From Protula sp. h YS-2021 (Eukaryota; Annelida; Polychaeta; Sabellida; Serpulidae), in the NCBI GenBank assembly GCA_949752745.1, contig OX457031.1:51531103-51595102 (forward strand): a DNA stretch of 64,000 nucleotides. Reading direction: 5' to 3'. Below, one piece after another: positions 51,083 through 58,476 of the stretch. Numbering within the stretch: the first letter of the stretch is position 1; each line of letters starts with the position of its first letter. Under the pieces are notes generated by a model. The model searched no databases and had not been told where the DNA came from. It saw nothing but the letters and a program-made list of their open reading frames with translations. Both the position numbers and the translations under genes were made by a program.

Positions 51083-51667
51083 GTGAGAGATCGTTTGTGG
51101 TTAAAACCTGAAGTCAATATTTTATATATTTGTCATAGGGGAAACAAACTTTGAGCTATAAACTGTTTCGTTTTGGTATTCATACTCCATTGAACCGATC
51201 ACACTGTCGATCCAGGGACACGACTATACCGCTATGTGATTACCTCGCATGTGGAATAACAGTGGGTTGTGATTGGTCGCAGCAGCAGATCAATGAGATT
51301 TGGCATAACTCTGAAGAGACGCTGAATGGCCGGCCTTGTTTAGACTTTGCTTTCGTCTAATCAACGTCTTTGGAGTAACGTTGAATAAACGAAAAAAATC
51401 CACGTTGCATAGACGTCGAATAATAGACTTTGTCAAATCAAACAACAACATTTTTGACCACCGGAAACAGAAGCAATCACACGTTGTGTCGTAGTAGTAG
51501 GGGAATGATCCTTCTAAGGCGTTGATATAACTGATAGAAAAAAATCTTACTAGTAACTGCCCCCTCCCCCTTCCCCCTCAGGTCAGACGAACATAACTTC
51601 AAACAAGAATAATTTTTACATACATGGTGAACTTTAGAAGGAGGACTTTGACCTTTTTTTTATTAAA

Positions 51668-51907
51668 ATGGGGTGTAGACTAGGCAGCGACATACTTTCC
51701 ATTATGATAGCTATTGATGGGAATAAATATGCTAAAGTAGTGAAGTATCAACAACAAGTTTATATGAACATTCGTGAATATATTACTGATAAAATTACTG
51801 GGAAGAGACATCCTACTAAAAATTGGATTTTGTTAAAAGTGAAAGAATGGCGGATGTTAAAGAAGGAAATGACATTTGTGGCTGCGTTACTTGAGCAGAT
51901 AAACTGA
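51668..51907 (+). CDS. PC4/Sub1-like ssDNA-binding coactivator domain protein
   Basis: A 79-residue ORF that is almost entirely a PC4 (positive cofactor 4) domain. It has KYAKVVKYQQQVYMNIREY (beta strands with the NIREY core), a GK-x-x-PTK turn, then WILLKVKEWRMLKKEM, the strand and helix with the conserved EW. PC4 domains dimerise, bind single-stranded DNA and modulate RNA polymerase II transcription. It lies about 0.8 kb left of the viral control region and is the best-conserved member of a PC4-like set that recurs inside the element (54538-55185 and 62898-63940). It may therefore be viral cargo or the donor of that family. No TATA box was seen. Confidence 0.65.
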   Translation: MGCRLGSDILSIMIAIDGNKYAKVVKYQQQVYMNIREYITDKITGKRHPTKNWILLKVKEWRMLKKEMTFVAALLEQIN

Positions 51908-52172
51908 GTATAAATGCTGTAACGTTGAGCAAAAAACACAGTGATTGTTTATCTCCGGAAGTTCAAGCCATGCTCTGCACAGTTTTAACCAGAACATGCA
52001 GCGTTTCTGATGAGGTTACACATCACTGCATGCTCGTTTGCCTTGGTCCATTCAGGATATTCGTCTCTTTCTCGCTTACGTGTTATTCCCATGCCAAGTG
52101 CAATGTGAAAAAGAAAAGCGCACACATGTTCTCTGAATCGTAGCCTCCCTTTTATTTCTCCCAATAACTTAC

Positions 52173-52403
52173 AGGCTTTCTGAAATATATCAGTCTGTCA
52201 TGTATCAGTTGAAGTTCTGTGGAATACGTTCTCACAGGCTGAATATTAGTCACACATCTAATATATGCTGAAATTAATGCATCTTCATTTTCAGGAACAG
52301 CAATCTCTTCATCTTTTTCCTCCATTAAATCAATCACATCAGTCAGTTCTTCTGCTTCTTTACGTTTCCTATTTTCTTTTTGTATAAAATCATAGTGTCC
52401 ATC
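52173..52403 (-). CDS. candidate coding exon on minus, acidic/helical, unknown
   Basis: Minus-strand open segment between an acceptor TAATTATTAG and a donor GCCT|GTAAGT, 231 bases and frame-consistent. It encodes a charged stretch (QKENRKRKEAEELTDVIDLM) then EDALISAYIRCVTNIQP and LIHDRLIYFRKP. The first in-frame ATG is at 52325. The family is not recognised. It sits beside the CRE cluster and would be transcribed divergently from the viral genes, so it could be an early viral exon or a host exon. Confidence 0.4.
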
Positions 52404-52464
52404 CTAATAATTAGTAGTATGAAAACGGGGGTTCTGGGTCACTTGCCGTTTCTGGGTCACTTGA

Positions 52465-52660
52465 TGACGTCATACTGTCTGGAAATGACGTCATCATGTC
52501 TGGAGCGGATTTCTGGGTCACTTTATGACGTCATACTGTCTGGAAGTGACGTCATAGCGTCTGGACCGGAAGTGTTGTCTGGAGCGGAAGTCATGATAAG
52601 CGTTAGGATAGGCGCGGCCATCCATGACGTGATAATGACGTCATGATGACGTCATAATGA
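52465..52660. promoter_or_regulatory. CRE (TGACGTCA) and ETS site cluster
   Basis: Six perfect palindromic TGACGTCA sites lie at 52465, 52486, 52526, 52547, 52636 and 52647, with a variant TGACGTGA at 52625. A consensus ETS site ACCGGAAGTG sits at 52565-52574, with further GGAAGT and GTCTGGAGCG(G/A)A copies between. This is the binding-site set of CREB/ATF and ETS factors. It lies 440-630 bases upstream of the leftmost viral TATA box (53097) and beside a divergent minus-strand exon, so it may act as a bidirectional enhancer. Confidence 0.75.
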
Positions 52661-52789
52661 GGTCATACTGTCTGGAGCGAAAGTCTGGAGCGAAAGTTGC
52701 TTGAAAGTGTTGGCCGAGTCAATCAACATGAAGCCAATAAACTCGACCTGTCAATCAGTGTAACCATGGCAACAGAGCCTAAAAAGGTC

Positions 52790-53055
52790 GACAACCCCCC
52801 CCCCCCTCGAAATTGTGATTTTTGCAGATTTATCCGTTTCAGACGATTCTGAACATTTTTCATTTTTTCGACCCCCCCCCCCTCGAAATTGAGATTTTTG
52901 CATATTTATCCGTTTCAGACGATTCTGAACATTTTTCATTTTTTCGACCGACCCCCCCCCCCCCCCCCCCTCGAAATTGTGATTTTTGCATATTTATCCG
53001 TTTCAGACGATTCTGAACATTTTTCATTTTTTCGACCCCCCCCCCCCCCCAGGCG
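52790..53055. repeat. three tandem copies of a 90-100 bp unit beginning with poly-C
   Basis: CCCCCCCTCGAAATTG, then TTTTTGCATATTTATCCGTT and CAGACGATTCTGAAC, repeats three times with poly-C runs of different length. It separates the CRE cluster from the first viral TATA box. Confidence 0.92.
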
Positions 53056-53096
53056 AGCAACATTCTGTCAAATCAGCTTCAGTTCCATCAGAGGGG

Positions 53097-53130
53097 TATA
53101 TAAGGGATGAGCATACAGCAGTGACAGTCA
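53097..53130 (+). promoter_or_regulatory. viral core promoter P1
   Basis: TATATAAGGG starts at 53097 and the initiator TCATTTCGG has its A at 53130, 33 bases on. It is the first of several promoters in the element with this exact geometry. Confidence 0.7.
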
Positions 53131-53833
53131 TTTCGGTGAGTGGCGCAAGGAAGTACAAGTTGTAGAACTACAATTGGATCACATCAGATCAAGGGATGGC
53201 ATCCAGTGACAACTATTTCGGTAAGTGTTTATTGAAACTTTATAAATAAAAAGTGAACTTTGTAAACAAACTTTAGTTATTTGCATAATTGAAACTTTGT
53301 AAACAAACTGTGTAAACAAACTTTATAAACAAACTTTATAAATAAACTTTGTAAACAAACTTTGTAAACAAACTTTGTAAACAAACTTTGTAAACAAACT
53401 TTGTAAATAAACTTTATAAACAAAATTTGTAAACAAACTTTGTAAACAAACTTTGTAAACAAACTTTGTAAACAAACTTTATAAATAAAATTTGTAAACA
53501 AACTTTATAAACAAACTTTATAAACAAAATTTGTAAACAAACTTTGTAAACAAACTTTGGTTATTTGCTTAATTGAAACTTTGTAAAACAATACCTTTCG
53601 TTATACTTGGTCGATTTATATGAAAATTTCACCATTTGATTCAGTTTTATGTAAAGTTTTGTTATAAAGTAGTCATAGGCTATTTGCGCAGCTGGCTGTA
53701 TGCATTTTTACCGCCATTACAGTGCTTCTTCGCGGATGAATACCATTTGGCAGACCATTTAACTTCACCGTCAGTTAACTTCACCGCTAGATGTCTCTGC
53801 TGTGTAGCAGTGCAGCTGTACAACTCGACAACT
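53130..53833 (+). other. P1 leader: donor at 53221, possible second exon 53723-53833
   Basis: From the P1 initiator, an ATG at 53196 opens a 25-base coding stub (MASSDNYF plus one base) that ends at a strong donor TTCG|GTAAGTG (GT at 53221). An alternative donor TTTCG|GTGAGTG lies at 53136. A good acceptor (TTACCGCCATTACAG) precedes 53723, and a donor AACT|GTAAGTG follows 53833. Joining the stub to that exon gives a frame that stops within a few codons, so the exons may be an untranslated leader or be used with other partners. Confidence 0.4.
53230..53580. repeat. 13-bp tandem repeat AAACTTTGTAAAC, about 25 copies
   Basis: Near-perfect array with T-to-A variants (AAACTTTATAAAC). It lies inside the putative first intron of the P1 transcript. 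The right-hand viral spacer (62650-62900) carries related TTTACAAAGTTTAC text in the opposite orientation. Confidence 0.93.
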
Positions 53834-53926
53834 GTAAGTGAGACATTCATATACACAAGTAAAATTCTGCTGAGTCAGCAATTTTTTAACAAAGTTACAC
53901 ACCATATTTTGATTACATGGAAGTAG

Positions 53927-53960
53927 TATAAAAGCATGAGTGAAACATGTCAACTAGTCA
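53927..53960 (+). promoter_or_regulatory. viral core promoter P2
   Basis: TATAAAAG at 53927 and initiator TCAAC with its A at 53960, spacing 33. Initiation there excludes the ATG at 53947, so translation should start at the next in-frame ATG, 54025. Confidence 0.6.
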
Positions 53961-54024
53961 ACTAGTAATACATTCTGTCAACAAGTCAACAAGTGGATAT
54001 TGTGTGACGAGAAAAGACTTGACA

Positions 54025-54462
54025 ATGTCGGCCTTACTTTTTCACAGATGTGTAGAGACCATGGATGACGTCTTCAAAGTGAATTATGCTGACTATGTGT
54101 TTTCAAAGCTTCCTGCTTTTGAATCGGATTGGATGCTGCAAGTGAAGAACTTACATCAGCATTGGGAAGCTGTTGGAAAGACCATTCCAAGAGATCGTTT
54201 CATCCGCTCGTTTCTACGTGAATGTGAAGATCTACATTTACCGTTAACTTATGACATTGATTTAGCATTTATCAACGTGAATACAATTTGGGCAGTTGAG
54301 CTCATGTTAGATGTGGCTGCAAGAATCATTTTACATTATGATGATGATGTTCCAAATAATGTATCAGAGCTTGTCCGATTCAACCATGGACGAGTTGAAG
54401 TGAATTCAAAACTTTGCAAGTTCTTTGAAAAGGGAGCTGACTCAGCAGATAGTTGGGTATAA
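54025..54462 (+). CDS. viral accessory protein, unknown (145 aa)
   Basis: The open frame extends to 53947, but P2 would start transcription at about 53960, so I choose ATG 54025 (ACAATGT context), giving 145 residues from MSALLFHRCV. The protein is helical and acidic, with no recognisable domain. Charged and aromatic-rich helices such as FIRSFLRECEDLHLPLTYDI and WAVELMLDVAARIILHYDDD may form a protein-binding fold. Its stop codon TAA lies inside the TATA box of the next gene's promoter. Position between two TATA-Inr promoters suggests early expression; function unknown. Confidence 0.65.
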   Translation: MSALLFHRCVETMDDVFKVNYADYVFSKLPAFESDWMLQVKNLHQHWEAVGKTIPRDRFIRSFLRECEDLHLPLTYDIDLAFINVNTIWAVELMLDVAARIILHYDDDVPNNVSELVRFNHGRVEVNSKLCKFFEKGADSADSWV

Positions 54463-54491
54463 AAGGGAGTGAACTCAGCAGAGTGAAGTCA
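54458..54491 (+). promoter_or_regulatory. viral core promoter P3, overlapping a stop codon
   Basis: TATAAAAGGG begins at 54458 and the initiator TCATTTC has its A at 54491, spacing 33. The upstream gene's TAA stop (54460-54462) is part of the TATA box. Confidence 0.75.
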
Positions 54492-54537
54492 TTTCTCAGC
54501 AGACAGTTGGAGGGAGTGCATCATCATTGTAGCAGCC

Positions 54538-55185
54538 ATGGAGAACAAGACAAGCAACGCAACGCAGCGCAGCAGCAGCTTTAAAATTAGTGCTAACTTA
54601 ACCATTACTGTGGAGCATGGAGAATATGGGCCATTTCTACGCATCACACGTGGAGAGAGATGGTGTGCTTATTCACCATCTTTGTGGAAGATTGTATGCC
54701 AAAGCTTGAAAAATTTACGCGACATTGGCTTCAAACTGTACTTAACGCAAACGAAGTGGCTTGAAGTCATTTCATACTTGGATATGCGCTATGTGAGTTT
54801 TGTGCGCACGTCACGGTTTGAAGGGAAAGAATACACACATCACATCAACATGAATGATGGTGAATGGGAGACACTGCTTCAGGAGATGGACAACATCAAC
54901 TCAGCCCTATCACCATGTGAGGAATGTCATGACAAGAAAACAATCATCAAGCTGCAAAAGGATGGTCGGATGAAGTTGTCAAAGCTATCCAAGAAAAGGC
55001 TGGCTGAAGTTCAGTTGGAGAACATGAACGTACAAAATCAACTTGGACTTACCTGTGACTATTGCGGTGCTTGTGGATATGTGGAGGATTATCATTGCCA
55101 CTGCCACAAGTATAATTGCAAGTTGTGTGAACCAAGCAACTTCTGCGGCAAGTGTGGAGTACTTAAAGTCAGTGAAGCAAAGTAA
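54538..55185 (+). CDS. PC4-like protein with Cys-rich zinc-binding tail
   Basis: 215 residues from ATG 54538 (GCCATGG, strong Kozak), 47 bases after the P3 initiator. Two beta-rich halves each end in a Trp-containing helix: LRITRGERWCAYSPSLWKIV, then RYVSFVRTSRFEGKEYTHHI leading to NMNDGEWETLLQEMDNINSA. The second half follows the PC4 pattern of strands, then [IL]-x-[LM]-N-x-x-x-W-x-x-L-x-x-x-[IM]. A basic linker (about 130-160) leads to a C-terminal cluster of ten cysteines with several His (CDYCGACGYVEDYHCHCHKY, then CKLCEP, CGKCG), probably binding two zinc ions. Predicted to bind nucleic acid in the nucleus; it could regulate viral transcription or replication. The PC4 link is by pattern, not alignment. 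Confidence 0.6.
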   Translation: MENKTSNATQRSSSFKISANLTITVEHGEYGPFLRITRGERWCAYSPSLWKIVCQSLKNLRDIGFKLYLTQTKWLEVISYLDMRYVSFVRTSRFEGKEYTHHINMNDGEWETLLQEMDNINSALSPCEECHDKKTIIKLQKDGRMKLSKLSKKRLAEVQLENMNVQNQLGLTCDYCGACGYVEDYHCHCHKYNCKLCEPSNFCGKCGVLKVSEAK

Positions 55186-55209
55186 AAGCCCACAAGACAC
55201 TGAAACAAG

Positions 55210-55718
55210 ATGGACGCATGTTTTAAAAAAGCTTATATTGACTTGATGATTGCTAAACTTGCTTGCTGTGGCACTCCAGACTATCAACTTTATCATTTGG
55301 ATGCTTTTCTGATGTTGTACATCATAGTCTTGATGTGATTGAACTGCATTCAAGATTTCTTGGAGAATGTCATAAAATTGGAATAGAAGAAGATCCTGAC
55401 TTTGACTTTGATTCTGCACTTTATTCTGCTCGCACTGATGTGGAAGTATATTTCACCGTGGTTGATCATTTGAGAGATTGTTGTAAAGAAGAAGAGGAAA
55501 CCGAGCAGCTTTATCAGGTAAGTTATAAAAACCTTTTTTAAACATGTTTATGACAACATAGTGAATTGTTTCTCAAAGACATAACCATGTTTTTCTTACT
55601 AGCAAATTTAGTTTTATGTGAGTGGTTTCAACGTAAACAAAGAAAGAATATGATAGAAGAGGCAGCAAATATATTAAAAGATATTTTATTACAGGAAGAA
55701 ACCGACATGTCAGAATAA
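55210..55718 (+). pseudogene. small spliced acidic viral gene with an apparent -1 frame break
   Basis: ATG 55210 opens a protein-like frame (FKKAYIDLMIAKLACC) that stops at 55336-55338, while from about 55308 the frame one base back continues as good coding (SDVVHHSLDVIELHSRF, then acidic DPDFDFDSAL). The switch falls in a TTTT run (55305-55308). The second frame ends at a perfect donor CAG|GTAAGT (GT at 55518). A pyrimidine-rich acceptor ATTTTATTACAG ends at 55694, a 177-base intron, after which the frame closes with eight codons (stop 55716-55718). The product would be small and very acidic at its C-terminus. Either a 1-base deletion has broken it or a programmed shift occurs. No family recognised. 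Confidence 0.55.
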
Positions 55719-55733
55719 AGAAGCAAAGTCAAC

Positions 55734-56171
55734 ATGGAGAATCTTGTACTATTCAGCGGTCATAAGGACGTTCTTTCAAACATGTTTCCAACACGACTTG
55801 AAAAGTATGGACATGTGTTCAACTCAAGTGAAGCTTTGTATCAATATGAGAAAGCAGTGTTTCATCACCGTCCAGATATTGCTTCAGCCATTGTGTCATC
55901 CAGAAATGGATATGAAGCAAAACGTATTGCTAAAGTGATAAAGCCATGTCCTTTATGGCATACAGTGAAGAGAAGCAAAATGCAAGATGTTTTACAAGTC
56001 AAACTGGATCAGTGTGTATTGTTTCGCAACAAGTTGAAAGAATGTAAAGACAAAACTTTAGTTGAAGCAACGTATGATCATTGGTGGGGAGCTGGTGTGA
56101 AACAAGTGTCATCTGAATATCCTGGTCAGAATATTATGGGAAAGTTGTTAGAACTGTTGTGTGAGGGTTAG
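55734..56171 (+). CDS. NADAR-domain protein (YbiA-like, predicted ADP-ribosyl glycosidase)
   Basis: 145 residues, the full length of a NADAR domain. Diagnostic blocks are in order: LSNMFPTRLEKYGHVFNSSE followed by ALYQYEKA (the SNF/E-x-x-Y-x-x-x-KA signature), W-x-x-x-K-x-x-x-M-x-x-VL-x-x-K (near 78-92), LVEATYDHWWGAGV (about 113-126) and YPGQNIMGKLLELL at the end. NADAR enzymes cleave N-glycosidic bonds of ADP-ribose adducts, including ADP-ribosylated guanine in DNA, or of riboflavin-pathway intermediates. Placed between the accessory genes and the integrase, it probably counters host ADP-ribosylation or NAD-based defence. ATG context AACATGG is strong; a weak TATA-like ATATATTAAAAG lies at about 55669. 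Confidence 0.8.
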   Translation: MENLVLFSGHKDVLSNMFPTRLEKYGHVFNSSEALYQYEKAVFHHRPDIASAIVSSRNGYEAKRIAKVIKPCPLWHTVKRSKMQDVLQVKLDQCVLFRNKLKECKDKTLVEATYDHWWGAGVKQVSSEYPGQNIMGKLLELLCEG

Positions 56172-56272
56172 AGACTTTTTCATTTGCTTGCCAACCGTCA
56201 TGGTGTGCAGACGTGTGAACATGTAAATTTGAAGTATGTTTAACTTGTGTTGCATTGATTCAAGACTGCACA

Positions 56273-56605
56273 ATGGCGGACATGACACTGAGACAATATA
56301 TTGTGCAAAAAGCTTATTGTGAAGAAATGTTATCCGCTGTAAAAAAGTTTGCATATTTAGTCTGTCCTGCTTGTCAACATGAAGAGTGTCAAGAACATAC
56401 TTGTCACTTTGCATCTGTTTATACATATTGGAATGAAGCTAAATATTACATGCATTTAGATAAAGTGTTAGAGAATGCAAATCAACGTTGTGAGAAATAT
56501 GGTGTAGATGCTATTACATTGGATGAACTCAGTCATTGGTTAGTGTTCATTGAAGACCAATGGTCTCCAGTGATTCATACCATTGTATCTATACTTGATT
56601 TGTAA
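56273..56605 (+). CDS. viral accessory protein with a Cys cluster, unknown (110 aa)
   Basis: ATG 56273 gives 110 residues. After an N-terminal helix (MTLRQYIVQKAYCEEMLSAV), a compact Cys/His cluster CPACQHEECQEHTCH could bind zinc. Two more helices follow (YWNEAKYYMHLDKVLENANQ and LSHWLVFIEDQWSPVI). No known family recognised. It lies between the NADAR gene and the integrase promoter. Confidence 0.55.
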   Translation: MADMTLRQYIVQKAYCEEMLSAVKKFAYLVCPACQHEECQEHTCHFASVYTYWNEAKYYMHLDKVLENANQRCEKYGVDAITLDELSHWLVFIEDQWSPVIHTIVSILDL

Positions 56606-56659
56606 AAAACTTGTGAGTTAAGTTATAAATGCATGTTAGTTAAGTGATGTTGGTTGAGT

Positions 56660-56698
56660 TATAAAATAAAAGCTGTTCTGTTGAGAAGGTGGTTTTCA
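56660..56698 (+). promoter_or_regulatory. viral core promoter P4 (integrase)
   Basis: TATAAAATAAAAG at 56660 and TTTTCATTCGG initiator with its A at 56698 (spacing 38). It resembles P1 (TCATTTCGG). The leader to ATG 56711 would be about 12 bases. Confidence 0.5.
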
Positions 56699-56710
56699 TT
56701 CGGTGTGACC

Positions 56711-57820
56711 ATGTCGACGTGGAAAGACTACTTGACTGATATTTACTTCAAACCTGGACAGCCTGGAGCATTTGCTGGTCCTTACAAACTGTATCACATC
56801 TTAAGAAAACATGATCAACCAGTCACACAGTCACAAGTGAAGAAATGGCTGCAGGATCAAGATGCTTTTAGTTTACTCCAACCTGTCAAATACAGGTTTA
56901 AAAGACAACGTGTGATTACACGTGGTATTGATGACATGTGGGATATTGATTTGGCTGATATGGGAAACATAGCTCCCTATAATGATGACATACGCTTTTT
57001 ACTCATTGTCATTGATGTGTTTTCCAAATATGTCTGGGTACAGCCAATACCTAATAAATCACATACCAGCGTCATACAAGCTTTCCAAAAGATTTTTCAT
57101 GACACACGACGAAGACCGCGAACTCTAAGGTCTGATAAAGGAACAGAATTTAAAAACAGATGGGTTAAAGCATTTTTGAAGAAAGAAGGTATTCATGCTT
57201 ATACCACAAAGAATGAAACCAAAGCCAACTTTGCTGAAAGAGTCATTCGTACTCTAAAGGGAATGATGTATCGGTATTTTCTACATAATCAAACTTACCG
57301 TTACTTAGACATTCTTCCAGACTTGGTGTACAATTACAACCATAGACCTCATGGTTCTCTTCCTAATAAATATGCTCCAGTCGAGATTCGTAAAGACAAC
57401 GAATCAAAAGTGTGGAAGTATATGTATGTCGACAAATTGAAATTGAAACCTAAGAAGAAGAAGAAGAAGTACAAATTTAACATTGGTGATCATGTTCGCA
57501 TTTCTCACATAAAATATGTGTTTCAACGGGATTATCACATCAAATGGACGCAAGAAGTCTTCATTGTCACACATCGTTGTAAGAAGCAAGGAATACATTT
57601 ATATCGTGTGAAAGACTTTTTAGACGAAGATATTGATGGTCATTTCTATGAAGAAGAACTGCAGAAAGTGACCAAAGATATTGAATCTATTTATAGAATT
57701 GAAAAAGTCTTGAAAACACGTAAAAGACGAGGAGGAGGTGTGAAAGAATTATTTGTCAAGTGGTTAGGTTGGCCAAACAAGTTTAACAGTTGGGTGAAAG
57801 AAACAGACATTCAACAATAA
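56711..57820 (+). CDS. Maverick/Polinton retroviral-type integrase with C-terminal chromodomain
   Basis: 369 residues from ATG 56711 (ACCATGT, inside P4); an upstream non-ATG extension is not needed. The rve catalytic core shows WDIDLADM (D80), LRSDKGTEF (D142) and NFAERVIRTLKGM (E176), the D,D(33)E spacing of this class, with FLLIVIDVFSKYVWVQPI between. A short N-terminal module (GPYKLYHILRK…VKKWLQDQ) precedes it. A Lys-rich linker and an SH3-like C-terminal segment lead to a chromodomain (YRIEKVLKTRKRRGGGVKEL, then FVKWLGWPNKFNSW; about 325-366), which probably targets integration to histone marks. All catalytic residues are present and the frame is intact. The end overlaps the ATPase frame. 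Confidence 0.95.
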   Translation: MSTWKDYLTDIYFKPGQPGAFAGPYKLYHILRKHDQPVTQSQVKKWLQDQDAFSLLQPVKYRFKRQRVITRGIDDMWDIDLADMGNIAPYNDDIRFLLIVIDVFSKYVWVQPIPNKSHTSVIQAFQKIFHDTRRRPRTLRSDKGTEFKNRWVKAFLKKEGIHAYTTKNETKANFAERVIRTLKGMMYRYFLHNQTYRYLDILPDLVYNYNHRPHGSLPNKYAPVEIRKDNESKVWKYMYVDKLKLKPKKKKKKYKFNIGDHVRISHIKYVFQRDYHIKWTQEVFIVTHRCKKQGIHLYRVKDFLDEDIDGHFYEEELQKVTKDIESIYRIEKVLKTRKRRGGGVKELFVKWLGWPNKFNSWVKETDIQQ

Positions 57821-58476
57821 AGCATCCATTTACATGTTTAGTCTCTGGACCTACAGGCAGTGGCAAAACGTCTCTGGTGAAGGAAATTCTAGAACAAAAG
57901 TTGATTAAACCCTCTCCAAAAAGCATTTTATGGCTCTATGCAGCAGATCAGCCTTTGTACAAGGGAATGAAAGGCGTGGAATTTTACCAAGGCATTCCAG
58001 ATGACATTGAAGAGCGTTTTAACCCGAAGAAACCAAACTTACTTATCATTGATGACTTAATGACGAAATGCCATAGTGATGAGCGTATGACACGTCTCTT
58101 TAGTGTTGGTAGCAGTCATCAAAATCTAAGCATTATTTTTATTGTGCATAATTTATTCCATCATGGGAAAGAGATGCGAAATATTAGTTTGAATACACAT
58201 TATATCATTCTGTTTAAAAATCCGAGAGACAGTCAACAAATTAGTACATTGGCGCGGCAAATGTATCCTAGAAGATCTCAATTTCTCATAGAAGCCTATC
58301 AAGATGCTACTAGCAAACCTCATGGTTATTTATTCATTGATTTAAAACCAAAGACAAATGATCAACTACGTATTCGTACAGGCATTTTACCAAAAGATAC
58401 ACATTATGTATATATTGATAAAGCAGTGTATGAACAAGAACCAAGTCATTTAACCATTCGCAGTCAAGATGTCTAA
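57790..58476 (+). CDS. A32/FtsK-HerA-type packaging ATPase
   Basis: The frame is open from 57787 and overlaps the integrase end by about 30 bases, one base back. Walker A is VSGPTGSGKTSL near 57841-57876 and Walker B NLLIIDDLM near 58040-58066. A downstream QISTLARQMYPRRSQFLIEA region is typical of the Polinton ATPases that pump DNA into capsids. There is no ATG before Walker A; the first falls near 57966, inside the domain. The start is therefore a non-ATG codon (TTG 57790) or the 5' end comes from splicing: AGTTTAACAG just before 57790 is a plausible acceptor in phase 0. The stop overlaps the next gene's ATG by eight bases. Confidence 0.88.
   Translation: MGERNRHSTIKHPFTCLVSGPTGSGKTSLVKEILEQKLIKPSPKSILWLYAADQPLYKGMKGVEFYQGIPDDIEERFNPKKPNLLIIDDLMTKCHSDERMTRLFSVGSSHQNLSIIFIVHNLFHHGKEMRNISLNTHYIILFKNPRDSQQISTLARQMYPRRSQFLIEAYQDATSKPHGYLFIDLKPKTNDQLRIRTGILPKDTHYVYIDKAVYEQEPSHLTIRSQDV

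Noticed and set aside
52751..53110. Frames encoding repeated IFHFFDPPPLEI-type peptides
   Set aside because: Three tandem copies of a poly-C repeat upstream of the first viral promoter.
53636..53926. 96-residue frame upstream of promoter P2
   Set aside because: It has no ATG start and is interrupted by a strong acceptor (before 53723) and donor (after 53833); more likely a leader exon than a protein gene.
53947..54024. N-terminal extension of the 54025 viral gene to ATG 53947
   Set aside because: The P2 initiator at about 53960 lies downstream of that ATG.
56654..56710. N-terminal extension of the integrase before ATG 56711
   Set aside because: No ATG in the extension, and it covers the TATA box and initiator.
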